Below, piece after piece: positions 17,414 through 26,429 of a stretch of 64,000 nt of DNA. Numbering within the stretch: the stretch's first letter is position 1; each line of letters opens with the position of its first letter. A program made the translations under genes and the position numbers. Origin of the DNA: Marinobacter sp. SS21 (GTDB lineage Bacteria > Pseudomonadota > Gammaproteobacteria > Pseudomonadales > Oleiphilaceae). Below the pieces are notes generated by a model. That model ran no database searches, was not told the origin of the DNA, and saw only the letters and a list, made by a program, of their open reading frames with translations. Location: contig NZ_JAQNDA010000001.1 in NCBI RefSeq assembly GCF_028369065.1, positions 186,001 to 250,000 of the forward strand, written 5' to 3'.

Positions 17414-18856
17414 ATGACTAGCCAACAACATACCGTCGAAAAAATCGGCGGCACGTCGATGAGCAGCTATGAGGCGGTTCGGGACAACATCATCCTGGCC
17501 GGCCGCAGTGAACATGAGCTGTACCAGCGTATTTTCGTGGTGTCCGCCTACGGCGGTGTCACCAATGAACTGCTGGAGCACAAGAAAACCGGCGAGCCGG
17601 GCGTTTACGCCCTGTTCGCCGATGCCGAGTCGGACTGGGCCTGGGGCGACGACCTGACCAAGTTGGTGCAACTGCTGACCGATCTTAATGGCAAGCTGTT
17701 TGACGACCCCATGCTCAAGCAGCAGGCGGATCAGTTCATTACCGACCGCATTGAAGGTGTTCGTGGGTGCCTCATCGACCTGCAGCGACTGTGTTCCTAC
17801 GGCCAGTTCCAGCTTGAAGAGCACCTGCTGACCGTGCGCGAAATGCTGGCCGGCATTGGCGAGGCCCACAGTGCCTTTAACACCGCCCTGAAGTTGCAAC
17901 AGGAAGGGGTCAACGCACGTTTTGTTGATCTGACCGGCTGGCGGGATAACGAATTGCTGCCGCTGGACGAGAAGCTGAAGCAGGCCTTCGACTCCGTTGA
18001 TCTCAGCCGGGAACTGCCCATCGTCACCGGTTACGCCCAGTGCAAGGAAGGGCTGATGCGCACCTTTGACCGGGGCTACAGCGAGATGACCTTCAGCCGG
18101 GTGGCGGTGATCACCGAGGCCCGCGAAGCCGTCATCCACAAGGAATACCATCTCAGCTCCGCCGACCCCAACATCGTCGGTGAGGGCAAGGTGGTTCCGC
18201 TGGGCCGGACCAACTACGACGTTGCCGACCAGCTGGCCAACCTGGGGATGGAGGCGATCCACCCCCGCGCCGGCAAGGGCTTGCGTCAGAACGAGATCCC
18301 GCTGCGGGTGAAGAACACCTTCGAACCGGAGCACACCGGCACCCTGATCACCGGTGACTACGTCAGTGAGAAGCCGCAGGTGGAAATTGTGGCCGGTGCC
18401 AAGGGGGTGTTCGCCATCGAAGTGTTCGATCAGGACATGCAGGGCGAGCCGGGGTCGGATCGCAAGATCCTCGACACCCTGAGCCGCTACAAGGTGCGCT
18501 TCGTGTCCAAGGACACCAACGCCAACACCATCACCCACTACGTCGACAGCACGCTGAAGCACGTCAAGCGGGTGGTGAAGGCGCTGCAGGAAGAGTTTCC
18601 CAATGCGGAAATCAATACCCGCAAGGTGGCGCTGGTGTCGGCCATTGGCTCTGACATGAAGGTGCCCGGCATTCTGGCGCGTTCGGTCAAGGCGTTGGCC
18701 GATCGAGAAATCAGCGTACTGGCGATCAACCAGTGCATGCGCCAGGTGGATATCCAGTTTGTGGTCGAGGAGACGGCCTACGAGCAATCGATCGCTGCGC
18801 TGCACGGCGCGTTGATCGAACCGCACAATCACGAATACGCCATCGTCGCGGCATAA
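17414..18856 (+). CDS. ask: Ectoine-type aspartate kinase (Ask_Ect)
   Basis: 480 aa. It phosphorylates aspartate to supply aspartate semialdehyde for ectoine synthesis, a dedicated copy thought to escape normal amino-acid feedback. The kinase starts VEKIGGTSMSSYEAV, where Ask_Ect has KIGGTSM instead of the common KFGGTS. FSRVAVITEAREAVIHKEYH-type residues and the C-terminal ACT repeats (DMKVPGILARSVKAL, EISVLAINQC) are visible. Directly behind ectB and followed by strong hairpins, so it is the last gene of the operon. Confidence 0.94.
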   Translation: MTSQQHTVEKIGGTSMSSYEAVRDNIILAGRSEHELYQRIFVVSAYGGVTNELLEHKKTGEPGVYALFADAESDWAWGDDLTKLVQLLTDLNGKLFDDPMLKQQADQFITDRIEGVRGCLIDLQRLCSYGQFQLEEHLLTVREMLAGIGEAHSAFNTALKLQQEGVNARFVDLTGWRDNELLPLDEKLKQAFDSVDLSRELPIVTGYAQCKEGLMRTFDRGYSEMTFSRVAVITEAREAVIHKEYHLSSADPNIVGEGKVVPLGRTNYDVADQLANLGMEAIHPRAGKGLRQNEIPLRVKNTFEPEHTGTLITGDYVSEKPQVEIVAGAKGVFAIEVFDQDMQGEPGSDRKILDTLSRYKVRFVSKDTNANTITHYVDSTLKHVKRVVKALQEEFPNAEINTRKVALVSAIGSDMKVPGILARSVKALADREISVLAINQCMRQVDIQFVVEETAYEQSIAALHGALIEPHNHEYAIVAA

Positions 18857-18869
18857 TCGTGGTCACCAG

Positions 18870-18910
18870 ATTACCCGGGGACGGAACCGGTCGCTCCGTT
18901 GCCGGGTAAT
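18870..18910 (+). terminator. Large hairpin after the ectoine operon
   Basis: ATTACCCGG (18870-18878) pairs perfectly with CCGGGTAAT (18902-18910). Inside it, ACGGA (18881-18885) pairs with TCCGT (18895-18899). It starts 14 bases after the ask stop. There is no T-run, so it may be a Rho-assisted or RNA-stabilising structure rather than a simple intrinsic terminator. Confidence 0.6.
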
Positions 18911-18933
18911 GGAGGGTGTCTTGCCTCCTGATC

Positions 18934-18960
18934 GGGGCGCCCGGCTTGTCGGGCGTCCCC
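18934..18960 (+). terminator. Second GC-rich hairpin after the ectoine operon
   Basis: GGGGCGCCCG (18934-18943) pairs with CGGGCGTCCCC (18950-18960) with one bulged base and a six-base loop. It lies between the first hairpin and the convergent tag gene, so it may help end transcripts from either side. No T-run. Confidence 0.5.
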
Positions 18961-19006
18961 GGTCAACCTCGCCGGACACCCTGCCTCGCCCGCCTTCCCT
19001 GCGCTG

Positions 19007-19618
19007 TTACCCTCCGATGACGGGTCCAGACCGGTCGGCTTCCGCGCTGCAGGCGTGGTGGCTCGGACAACTCACCAGATGGTCGTTCACCATGCCAGTG
19101 GCCTGCATGAAGGCGTAGACAATGGTCGGTCCGACGAAATTAAAGCCAGCCTGTTTCAGGGCCTTGGACATGGCTTCAGCCTGCGGGGTATGCACCGGCA
19201 CCTGATCCATTCGTTGCCATCGGTTCTGGACCGGGCGGCCATCCACGAAACGCCAGAGAAACTCGCTGAACGACTGGTCCTGCTCGCGAAAGGCCAGAAA
19301 CGCCCGGGCATTGCGAATGATCGAGTTGACCTTCAGGCGGTTGCGGATGATGCCCGGATCGGCCAGCAGCGCGGCCACCTTATGCTCGTCGTAGCGGACA
19401 ATACGGTCTGGATCGAAGTCGTCGTAGGCGGCGCGGTAGCTTTCCTGTTTACGCAGGATGGTGATCCAGCTCAGTCCCGCTTGCTGGCCATCCAGGCAGA
19501 GTTTCTCGAACAGGGCCTGATCGTCGTACTCCGGGCGCCCCCATACCGTATCGTGGTAATGGACGTAGAGTGGGTCGTCGCCGCACCAGGTGCAGCGCTG
19601 TGATTGCTGATCGGTCAA
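19007..19618 (-). CDS. tag: DNA-3-methyladenine glycosylase I
   Basis: 203 aa. It removes 3-methyladenine from alkylated DNA. RCTWCGDDPLYVHYHDTVWG is the family N terminus with the zinc cysteines, and LCLDGQQAGLSWITILRKQE and GFNFVGPTIVYAFMQATGMV-type segments (FNFVGPTI, MQATGMVNDH) follow; the late HHAC completes the zinc site. The start is a TTG that overlaps the stop of the PPTase gene (TTGA) with GGAAGA upstream. TTG is rarer but no better start preserves the zinc-binding N terminus. Confidence 0.92.
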   Translation of the reverse strand: MTDQQSQRCTWCGDDPLYVHYHDTVWGRPEYDDQALFEKLCLDGQQAGLSWITILRKQESYRAAYDDFDPDRIVRYDEHKVAALLADPGIIRNRLKVNSIIRNARAFLAFREQDQSFSEFLWRFVDGRPVQNRWQRMDQVPVHTPQAEAMSKALKQAGFNFVGPTIVYAFMQATGMVNDHLVSCPSHHACSAEADRSGPVIGG

Positions 19619-20373
19619 TGTGTGTCTTCCATGAGGATGGGGGAATGTTCGAGCCAGTGGAGCCGGTGGTCGCCACTGGGCACGGCCAGCAGGGCGCTCG
19701 CATCCGGTGCCCGCAGCACCGAATCGGACGGGATGGCGTGTGGCCCGGCGCGATAGACCACGGCGACGGTGTAGCCGCCAACGGTGCCCAGCGACGCACG
19801 CCAGTCGGGTTCCGGACGATCGCCCCGCAGCACCTGGTGCGGCAGTACCGCCAGGGTTTGCAGGTTACCGGCAATGCCGCGGCCGGTGGCCTTGAGCCAG
19901 GCTTCCTTGAGGGTCCAGGCGCGTACGAAGTCGGCATCGTCGGCGTTGGTTAACAGCCAGCCCTGTTCCGCGGCGCTGAACCAGCGTCGGACGATTCGCG
20001 GCCATTGGCGGTGTTGGTGGCTGGGTTCGATGTCGACACCGACCGGGCCCAGCGCCGACACCGCGCAGGCCGCGAAGCCATGGCTGTGGCTCAACGACAG
20101 CGTCCAGCCCGGCGGCGACAGTGAGGCCACCGGTCGGTGGGCGAGCACGCGGCAGTCATCCACCGGATGGTTACTGGCGCCGGACAGGGCCTGACGTATC
20201 AGCCAGCGACTGTGGACGAACTCCAGGCGGCCAGTGTGGTGAAAGCTGTACGCCCGCTCCCGTTCGGCGGGGCTGAGCCAGTCCGGCAATTGAGACAGTG
20301 GCTGTACCGGCGTCGGTGACAGCCACAGGCTCAGTGCCGGATCAGGGTTGCAATCGCTGGATAAGCCAGCCAT
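19615..20373 (-). CDS. Sfp-type 4'-phosphopantetheinyl transferase
   Basis: 252 aa. Members move phosphopantetheine from CoA to carrier proteins. The two catalytic motifs are clear: VGVDIEPSH in the centre and WTLKEAWLKATGRG further on, with Mg-binding Asp and Glu in place. HSRWLIRQAL is the CoA-binding segment. The C-terminal ~60 residues are poorly conserved. It overlaps the end of pdxH by 32 bases and couples to tag. No PKS, NRPS or siderophore cluster is nearby, so its carrier protein is not shown by context. Confidence 0.9.
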   Translation of the reverse strand: MAGLSSDCNPDPALSLWLSPTPVQPLSQLPDWLSPAERERAYSFHHTGRLEFVHSRWLIRQALSGASNHPVDDCRVLAHRPVASLSPPGWTLSLSHSHGFAACAVSALGPVGVDIEPSHQHRQWPRIVRRWFSAAEQGWLLTNADDADFVRAWTLKEAWLKATGRGIAGNLQTLAVLPHQVLRGDRPEPDWRASLGTVGGYTVAVVYRAGPHAIPSDSVLRAPDASALLAVPSGDHRLHWLEHSPILMEDTH

Positions 20374-20977
20374 CGTCCTGCCTCACATATTCAAACCGGT
20401 CGTGCAGCCGGCTGGGCCGGCCCTGCCAGAATTCGATGCGTTGGGGCACCACCCGATAGCCGCCCCAGAACGACGGCAACGGAATCTCACCGCTGCTGAA
20501 CCGCTGTTTGATCTCGGCCACTTTCTGCTCCAGCAGGCCGCGGGAGGTAATGACCCGGCTTTGTTCCGAGACCCAGGCACCAATCTGGCTGCCCCGGGGG
20601 CGGGCGGCAAAATAGCGCAGCGACTCGGCCTTGCTGACTTTCTCCACCCGGCCCTGGATGATGACCTGACGGTTCAGGCCGATCCAGGGGAACAGCAGCG
20701 CCGCGTTGGGGTTTTCCTGGATTTCCCGGGCCTTGCGGCTGCCATAATTGGTGTAGAACACAAAGCCCTGATCGTCGAAGTACTTCAGCAGTACGGTACG
20801 GAGGTTGGGCTGGCCGTCCCGTCCGCTGGTGGCCAGGGACATGGCGTTGGGTTCCAGGATGCCCGCTTCCTTGGCATCGTGGAACCAGTGCTCGAACTGC
20901 CGGGTCGGGCTGTCGTCAAGGTGCTCACGGTCGAGGCCTTCGCTTTCGAAGTCCCGACGCATGTGGCTAATGTCCAT
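20342..20977 (-). CDS. pdxH: Pyridoxamine/pyridoxine 5'-phosphate oxidase
   Basis: 211 aa. It makes pyridoxal 5'-phosphate using FMN and oxygen. Typical PdxH features are present: PNAMSLATSGRDGQPNLRTV near the N terminus, LLKYFDDQGFVFYTNY, the FMN segment SRKAREI, YFAARPRGSQIGAWVS, PSFWGGYRV and the C-terminal EFWQGRPSRLHDR. Length matches. It heads a minus-strand trio with the PPTase and tag genes. Confidence 0.97.
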   Translation of the reverse strand: MDISHMRRDFESEGLDREHLDDSPTRQFEHWFHDAKEAGILEPNAMSLATSGRDGQPNLRTVLLKYFDDQGFVFYTNYGSRKAREIQENPNAALLFPWIGLNRQVIIQGRVEKVSKAESLRYFAARPRGSQIGAWVSEQSRVITSRGLLEQKVAEIKQRFSSGEIPLPSFWGGYRVVPQRIEFWQGRPSRLHDRFEYVRQDDGWLIQRLQP

Positions 20978-21116
20978 TACGGGGTCCTGTCAGGGTTGTG
21001 GCGTCAGTGACAGCGCCCGGAAACCAGGCGTGAATCAGACGCTCCTTCAATAGTACGATTGTGTATTCTTTCAGGATTGATAGATCATTGAAACAAATCA
21101 ACAGTGGGAGTTGGGT

Positions 21117-24032
21117 GTGACGGAGGCTAGCCAGGGAAAAGCGCTCTATAAGCGGATTTGGTTTTGGGGGTTGGTGCTGGCGGTGGTCTACGCCCTGGCG
21201 GGATTCGTGGCGCTGCCCTGGTGGCTGGCCCGCATCGTGCCGGAGCGGGCAGCGCAACATCTGGGCTGGCAAACCCAAGTGGCGGACATCAATGTCAATC
21301 CCTTCGCCATGACGGTCGAGGTCATTGGCCTGAACGCGGCCGACGCTGACGCCACGGTGGTGTCGTTCGACCGGTTTGCTGTCGACCTGACGCTGTGGCG
21401 ACTGGTGACCGGCGTCATCGCCTTCGACAGCATTGAGCTGGAAGAGCCCCATATCCGGCTCGATCTGCTCGACGACCACTCGGTTAATTTTGCCCGCGAC
21501 TGGCAATCCCACAACCCGCCATCGGCGGCCGCGGAAACCGACGCCGAGCCCGAAGCACCGGGGGCTCCGCCAAAACTGCACGTTACCCGTATCCAGGTGA
21601 TGGGCGGCGACCTGTTGTTCCGGGATTTCAGCCAGCCTGAGCATGGCCAATTCACCGTCAGTCCGCTGGATTTGACCCTGACCGACCTGGCCACGTTCAG
21701 TCGCGACGGTGAAGACAGCCGCTATACCCTGGAAGCGGTGTTGGGTGACCAACGCCTGGCCTGGCAGGGCGAGTTGAGCATCACCCCTCTGTATTCCCGG
21801 GGGCATTTAACGCTGGAGAACGTCGGCCATGACACCCTCGCCCATTTCCTCCAGCAGGTGTTCCCTTACCGGTTGTTGGATGGCCGACTGTCATTGGCGT
21901 CCGATTACGAACTGGTCGCGGGTGAGACGTTCTCGCTGGTGACCAGCGCTGGCGAGCTGACGCTGTCGGATTTTGCCCTGGCGCTGCCGCAGGCGGAGGA
22001 CGAAGCGGTGGTGTCCCTGGCCGGGCTAGCGGTGGACAACATCCGCTTCAGCCTGGCGGAGGCTTACGCCGGGGTTGGCACGGTAACGCTGGATGGCTTG
22101 GCGGTGACCGCGGAGCGCGACGCGGAGGGATTGCTCAACCTGTTGCAACCCCTGAGCCGGAGCGCCGACCACACCAACGAATCGGCGCCGGAGGCCAATA
22201 GCAGCGACGGCGCTGACTTCCAATGGGAGGTGGACACGATCCGGCTCAACGACAGTCAGGTGACTTGGCGAGACGCCCAGTTGGCGACGCCGGCGACCTT
22301 GGCCCTGGCCGACGTGCAGTTCGAGCTGGCGCGGCTGAGTCACCGGCTGGCCGAGCCGCTGCCGTATCAGTTCCAGGCCCGGCTGGTCGACGGTGGACGT
22401 CTGCACGCCCGTGGTCAGCTCACCTTGCAGCCGTTTAATCTGGAAGCCGGGGTATCCGCCGCCGACGTGGTGCTGGCGCAATTTGAACCTTATGTGCAGA
22501 GTGGCGCGGCGCTGGCCATCCGGGACGGTCGGGTAAGTCTGGATGGTGACCTGGATCTGGACGGTCAGCAGGAGCCCATGACCGGCACCTTCAGCGGTCG
22601 CGGTGAGGTTAGCGCCCTCGACATTACCCTGCAGGACAGCGACGAGCCGCTGCTGGCCTGGCAGACCCTGCGGCTGGCTCCCATCGAGTACAACCTGGCG
22701 CCAGCGCGGCTGGAAATCGGCACCGTGAGCCTGGCGGCTCCCCGCGTTGACCTGACCCGGCTGACCTCCGGCGCCCACAACGTCGAGATGATCGCGACAG
22801 CGGCGGACGCGCCGGAAGACGGGGCGACGCCGGAGGATGCGGAATCCGGGTCCGGCCTGGTGTTCCGGATTGGCGAGTTCCAGCTGCAGGACGGCAATCT
22901 GGCCTATACCGACCGCACAGTCTCGCCGGTGTTCGCGACCCGCGTCAGCGAGTTGACCGGCTCGGTCACCGGCCTCAGCAATGTGGCGCCCCAACAGGGC
23001 ACGGTGGCCATTCGTGGCCGGGTCGGCGAGTTCGGCCAGCTGGATTTCACCGGCGCTTTGGGGGCCCTCGGTGGCGACGACAGCAGCGAGCTGAACCTGG
23101 CCCTGTCCCAGTTGTCCTTGCCGGTGCTGAGTCCCTATTTTGGCCGTTACCTTGGTTATGGCGTCGATAGCGGCAAGATGGCGCTGGCGCTGGACTACCA
23201 GTTCACCGGCAGCCATCTGCGGGCGGAAAACCTGGTCACCTTCGACCAGCTCGAACTGGGTCAGGCGGTCGAGAGCGAGAAGGCCGTCAATGCGCCCATA
23301 GCCCTGGGGCTGGCGTTACTGCGGGACAATGATGGCGTCATCGAGATTGATATTCCCGTTGAGGGCGATCTCGACGACCCCCAGTTCCGGGTCAGTCGGG
23401 TGGTGATGCGGGCGTTCGTCAACCTGCTGGTTAAGGCCGCCGCCTCGCCGTTCAACATGCTGGGGTCGGTGGCGGAACTGGCGGGTCTGAGTGGTGAAGA
23501 ACTGGGCCAGGTGCGGTTCGTCCCCGGCGAGGTGGCGCTGGCCGAGGAGGAGACGAAGAAGCTGGCGGCGTTGGCCAACGCCCTCAAGCAGCGTGACAAC
23601 CTGATGCTCAACGTTCGTGGCGCGGTGTCGCCGGCCCTGGACGGGCTGGCGCTGAAGCAGGCGCGTCTGTACCAGCGTCTGGGCGTGGCGGCGGATGCGC
23701 CGCTGGACGCTCAAATCGATGCGCTGGAGGGCGCCTTTGTCGCCGCGCAGGGGCCTGAGGCTCTCGCCGCGCTGCGTTCCGAACACGGTGGCGACAGCCT
23801 GGCCGGAGGGCGCTGGCAGGCGCTGTTGCTGACCCGGCTGGCGGCGTCGTCGACGTTGCCACCGGAAACCCTTGGTAACCTGGCGGTGGCCCGGGGTGGC
23901 TGGTTACAACGTCAGTTACTGGAGCAGTATGGCATCCCCGCGAGCCAGCTGTTCCTGCGGGACCCGGTGTTGACGGCACCGGCCGACAGTGACGGCCTGG
24001 TGACCGTGGAATTCAGCCTCGATGCCCGTTGA
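21117..24032 (+). CDS. Large AsmA-like DUF748 envelope protein
   Basis: 971 aa. The GTG at 21117 is preceded by GGGAG at six bases. One N-terminal membrane anchor (about residues 13-35) is followed by a long, mostly beta, periplasmic part with repeated AsmA-like stretches such as INPFAMTVEVIGLNAADADA-like strands and SIELEEPHIRL. The C-terminal third has VESEKAVNAPIALGLALLRDNDGVIEID-type DUF748 sequence (ALGLALLRD, IDIPVEGDL). The family is thought to act in envelope lipid transport with TamB/AsmA relatives; this is knowledge of the fold, not shown here. Confidence 0.88.
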   Translation: MTEASQGKALYKRIWFWGLVLAVVYALAGFVALPWWLARIVPERAAQHLGWQTQVADINVNPFAMTVEVIGLNAADADATVVSFDRFAVDLTLWRLVTGVIAFDSIELEEPHIRLDLLDDHSVNFARDWQSHNPPSAAAETDAEPEAPGAPPKLHVTRIQVMGGDLLFRDFSQPEHGQFTVSPLDLTLTDLATFSRDGEDSRYTLEAVLGDQRLAWQGELSITPLYSRGHLTLENVGHDTLAHFLQQVFPYRLLDGRLSLASDYELVAGETFSLVTSAGELTLSDFALALPQAEDEAVVSLAGLAVDNIRFSLAEAYAGVGTVTLDGLAVTAERDAEGLLNLLQPLSRSADHTNESAPEANSSDGADFQWEVDTIRLNDSQVTWRDAQLATPATLALADVQFELARLSHRLAEPLPYQFQARLVDGGRLHARGQLTLQPFNLEAGVSAADVVLAQFEPYVQSGAALAIRDGRVSLDGDLDLDGQQEPMTGTFSGRGEVSALDITLQDSDEPLLAWQTLRLAPIEYNLAPARLEIGTVSLAAPRVDLTRLTSGAHNVEMIATAADAPEDGATPEDAESGSGLVFRIGEFQLQDGNLAYTDRTVSPVFATRVSELTGSVTGLSNVAPQQGTVAIRGRVGEFGQLDFTGALGALGGDDSSELNLALSQLSLPVLSPYFGRYLGYGVDSGKMALALDYQFTGSHLRAENLVTFDQLELGQAVESEKAVNAPIALGLALLRDNDGVIEIDIPVEGDLDDPQFRVSRVVMRAFVNLLVKAAASPFNMLGSVAELAGLSGEELGQVRFVPGEVALAEEETKKLAALANALKQRDNLMLNVRGAVSPALDGLALKQARLYQRLGVAADAPLDAQIDALEGAFVAAQGPEALAALRSEHGGDSLAGGRWQALLLTRLAASSTLPPETLGNLAVARGGWLQRQLLEQYGIPASQLFLRDPVLTAPADSDGLVTVEFSLDAR

Positions 24033-24047
24033 CGGAGGCCGTTGCCG

Positions 24048-24644
24048 ATGACTATGTCGCCGATCAGCCATTTTTTCGCGTACCTGTCCCGGCTGCGCTG
24101 GATCAGGCGCTGGAGCCTGATGCGCAACGCCATCGAGGAGAATGTGGCCACCCACTCCTGGGAGGTGGCCACCCTCGCCCACGCCCTGGCGCTGATTCGT
24201 AACCGCCACTTCAACGGCACGGTGGACGCCGACCGGGTGGCGACCGCGGCCCTCTACCACGATGCCATCGAGGTCATCACCGGCGATCTGCCGACCCCGG
24301 TCAAGTACCATTCTCCGGTGATGCGGGCGGCGTTCGGCGATATCGAGCACAAGGCCGAAAACGAATTGCTGGCGTTGCTGCCCGACGCGCTACGGGCGGA
24401 TTTCGCCCCCTATGTCCGGGAGTCGGAATTGCCGTCGGAGGTGAAGGAACTGATCAAGGCGGCGGACCGGCTCTCGGCCTGGTTAAAGTGCCAGGCCGAG
24501 ATGCGGGCGGGCAACAAGGAGTTTGAGCCCGCCGCGGCGCAGATCTTCCAGCGTCTACAGCACGAAGGCTTGCCGGAGGTGCGCTATTTTCTGGAGGTGT
24601 TTGCGCCCAGCTATCAGCGCCCGCTGGATCACCTGCTGGAGTGA
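24048..24644 (+). CDS. yfbR: 5'-deoxynucleotidase YfbR (HD domain)
   Basis: 198 aa. ATG at 24048 follows GGAGG, and the gene begins 15 bases after the DUF748 stop. It removes phosphate from deoxyribonucleoside 5'-monophosphates. The HD metal site is visible: RWSLMRNAIEENVATHSWEV (His of the first motif), LYHDAIEVITGDLPTPVKY, and IKAADRLSAWLKC with the last Asp. Length equals E. coli YfbR. Confidence 0.95.
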   Translation: MTMSPISHFFAYLSRLRWIRRWSLMRNAIEENVATHSWEVATLAHALALIRNRHFNGTVDADRVATAALYHDAIEVITGDLPTPVKYHSPVMRAAFGDIEHKAENELLALLPDALRADFAPYVRESELPSEVKELIKAADRLSAWLKCQAEMRAGNKEFEPAAAQIFQRLQHEGLPEVRYFLEVFAPSYQRPLDHLLE

Positions 24645-24663
24645 TACCCAGCGTGCACGGTGA

Positions 24664-25704
24664 TCAGCCGTCGGCCAAGCCGGCGCCGCCCACCAGGCCG
24701 CCACGCAGGCCGTCCCGCTTGAGGGTTGCCTGCACCGCGTTCTCCGGGGAGCCCGCCAGCTCCCGGAACATCCCCATGGACCCCAGCAGCGCCGAGGATT
24801 CGTAGGGCACGAACACCCGCTCGCCGTCTTTGGCCATGGTGGGCAGCGCCTTGATGTAGCTTTGCCCCAGCAGGTAGCCGATGACGGTCTGCTTGTTGTC
24901 TTCGGATTCGCCCATGGCGCTGAGCACCAGGCGGATGGATTCCTGTTCACCCTGGGCTCGCAGGATGGCGGATTCCTTGTCGCCCTGGGCGTTGAGGATG
25001 GCAGACTCGCGCTGGCCCTGGGCCATGGCGATCGCCGCCGCCTTCTCACCCTCGGCCTCGGTCACCGTGGCGCGACGCTTGCGCTCGGCGGCCATCTGCA
25101 GGCGCATCGCCTCTTCCACTTCCTCCGGCATGCTGATGTCCTGCACTTCCACCCGGGTCAGCTTGACCCCCCACTTGGAGGCGGGCTCCTCCATCTCCGC
25201 CTGGATGGCGTTGTTGACCTCACTGCGGGACTCAAACAGCTTGTCCAGCTCCATCTTGCCCACCACCGAGCGCAGGGTGGTCTTGGCCAGTACTTCCACC
25301 GCCTGGCTCATGTTGGCCACCTCGTACACCGCGCGCCGGGGGTCGATGATCTGGTAGTAGAGGGCGCCGTTGATGGAAACGGTGACGTTGTCGGTGGTCA
25401 CCACCGGTTGGCCGGGGAAATCCATCACCGTTTCGCGGCGGTCGATGCGAGTCTCGTCGCTGACCACCGGATGGTAGTCGTCGCCCATTTTGACGTAACG
25501 GATCATGGTGATGGGGCGGGGGCGCTCGATGAACGGGATGATGATGTTGACCCCGCTTTCCAGGACCCGTTTAAACGACCCCAGACGCTCGATCACCATG
25601 ACTTCGGACTGCCGCACGATCACCAGACCCTTGGCGATGATAAAGATGCCAACGGCGACGAAAATGAGGCTGAGGATAAGGGTGGGGCTGATGAAAGATT
25701 CCAT
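24664..25704 (-). CDS. SPFH/band-7 (paraslipin, QmcA-like) membrane protein
   Basis: 346 aa. A single N-terminal membrane helix (about residues 8-27) is followed by the SPFH domain (QSEVMVIERLGSF, TTDNVTVSINGALYYQI) and a long coiled coil rich in Ala/Glu (EAEGEKAAAIAMAQGQRE). The C terminus has SYIKALPTMAKDGERVFVP, usual in paraslipins. Such proteins make ring-like membrane microdomains. It is preceded by its NfeD partner two bases away, the standard pairing. Confidence 0.94.
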   Translation of the reverse strand: MESFISPTLILSLIFVAVGIFIIAKGLVIVRQSEVMVIERLGSFKRVLESGVNIIIPFIERPRPITMIRYVKMGDDYHPVVSDETRIDRRETVMDFPGQPVVTTDNVTVSINGALYYQIIDPRRAVYEVANMSQAVEVLAKTTLRSVVGKMELDKLFESRSEVNNAIQAEMEEPASKWGVKLTRVEVQDISMPEEVEEAMRLQMAAERKRRATVTEAEGEKAAAIAMAQGQRESAILNAQGDKESAILRAQGEQESIRLVLSAMGESEDNKQTVIGYLLGQSYIKALPTMAKDGERVFVPYESSALLGSMGMFRELAGSPENAVQATLKRDGLRGGLVGGAGLADG

Positions 25705-25706
25705 GT

Positions 25707-26168
25707 TTACTGCTCCTTGTCGGATTTGACGAGATGGACAATGGCGGTGGTGCCGTCGAAGTGGTCGAACACCACCTCGGTGCCTACCGGTAGTTCGGTG
25801 CGGTGGCTGTCGGCCACTTTCAGGCGATAGAAGTCGCCATTGATCTTGACGCCGCAGGCGTTATCGAAATCCCGCTGTAGGGTGCGGAAGTGCTTGCCGG
25901 CCTCCACGCCGGTGCCGGTGGTGCCATAGGACACGCCCCGGGGCGAGAACCGCGGACGAATCCAGCGGATGGCGACGGGCACCAGGATGCCGGAGAGCAC
26001 CCCCATGCCCACCAGCTGCCATTCGAAGCTGGCGCCCATTGCCGCCAGCACCGCGGTCAGCCCGGCGGCGATGCCCAGTGCCAGCAACAGCAGCACGCCG
26101 GACGCCAATTCCGCCAGACAGAGGATCAGGGCGAGAATCAGCCAGAAATGCGTAAGGCTCCATTCCAT
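25707..26168 (-). CDS. NfeD-family membrane protein
   Basis: 153 aa. Three to four hydrophobic segments fill residues about 5-70, then a soluble OB-fold domain (about 80-150) with VKINGDFYRLKVAD and GTEVVFDHFDGTTAIV. This is the short NfeD form without the ClpP-like protease. Its stop lies two bases before the SPFH gene start, so the two are translated together and should act at the same membrane site. Confidence 0.92.
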   Translation of the reverse strand: MEWSLTHFWLILALILCLAELASGVLLLLALGIAAGLTAVLAAMGASFEWQLVGMGVLSGILVPVAIRWIRPRFSPRGVSYGTTGTGVEAGKHFRTLQRDFDNACGVKINGDFYRLKVADSHRTELPVGTEVVFDHFDGTTAIVHLVKSDKEQ

Positions 26169-26429
26169 AGCGGGTTTCCATGTTCAGATGAGTCGTGTTG
26201 CGATCTGGATTGTACCCAATGCCGCCGCTGGCGTCCCCACCAGCGTTGACCGCCTGACTGGCCGGAGCGCCAGGGTCTGGGTACCGGTAATGCCATTTGC
26301 CGGTGAGGCACAGGTGATACAGTAGAACGAGTTTAGAGCAATTGCTTTAACGGGTTGGATTCGCGACGTCAGAATCACGGAGCGCCCGCCAGTGCCGACG
26401 ATGAAGGCAACAACAAGAGGTCACGGTTT

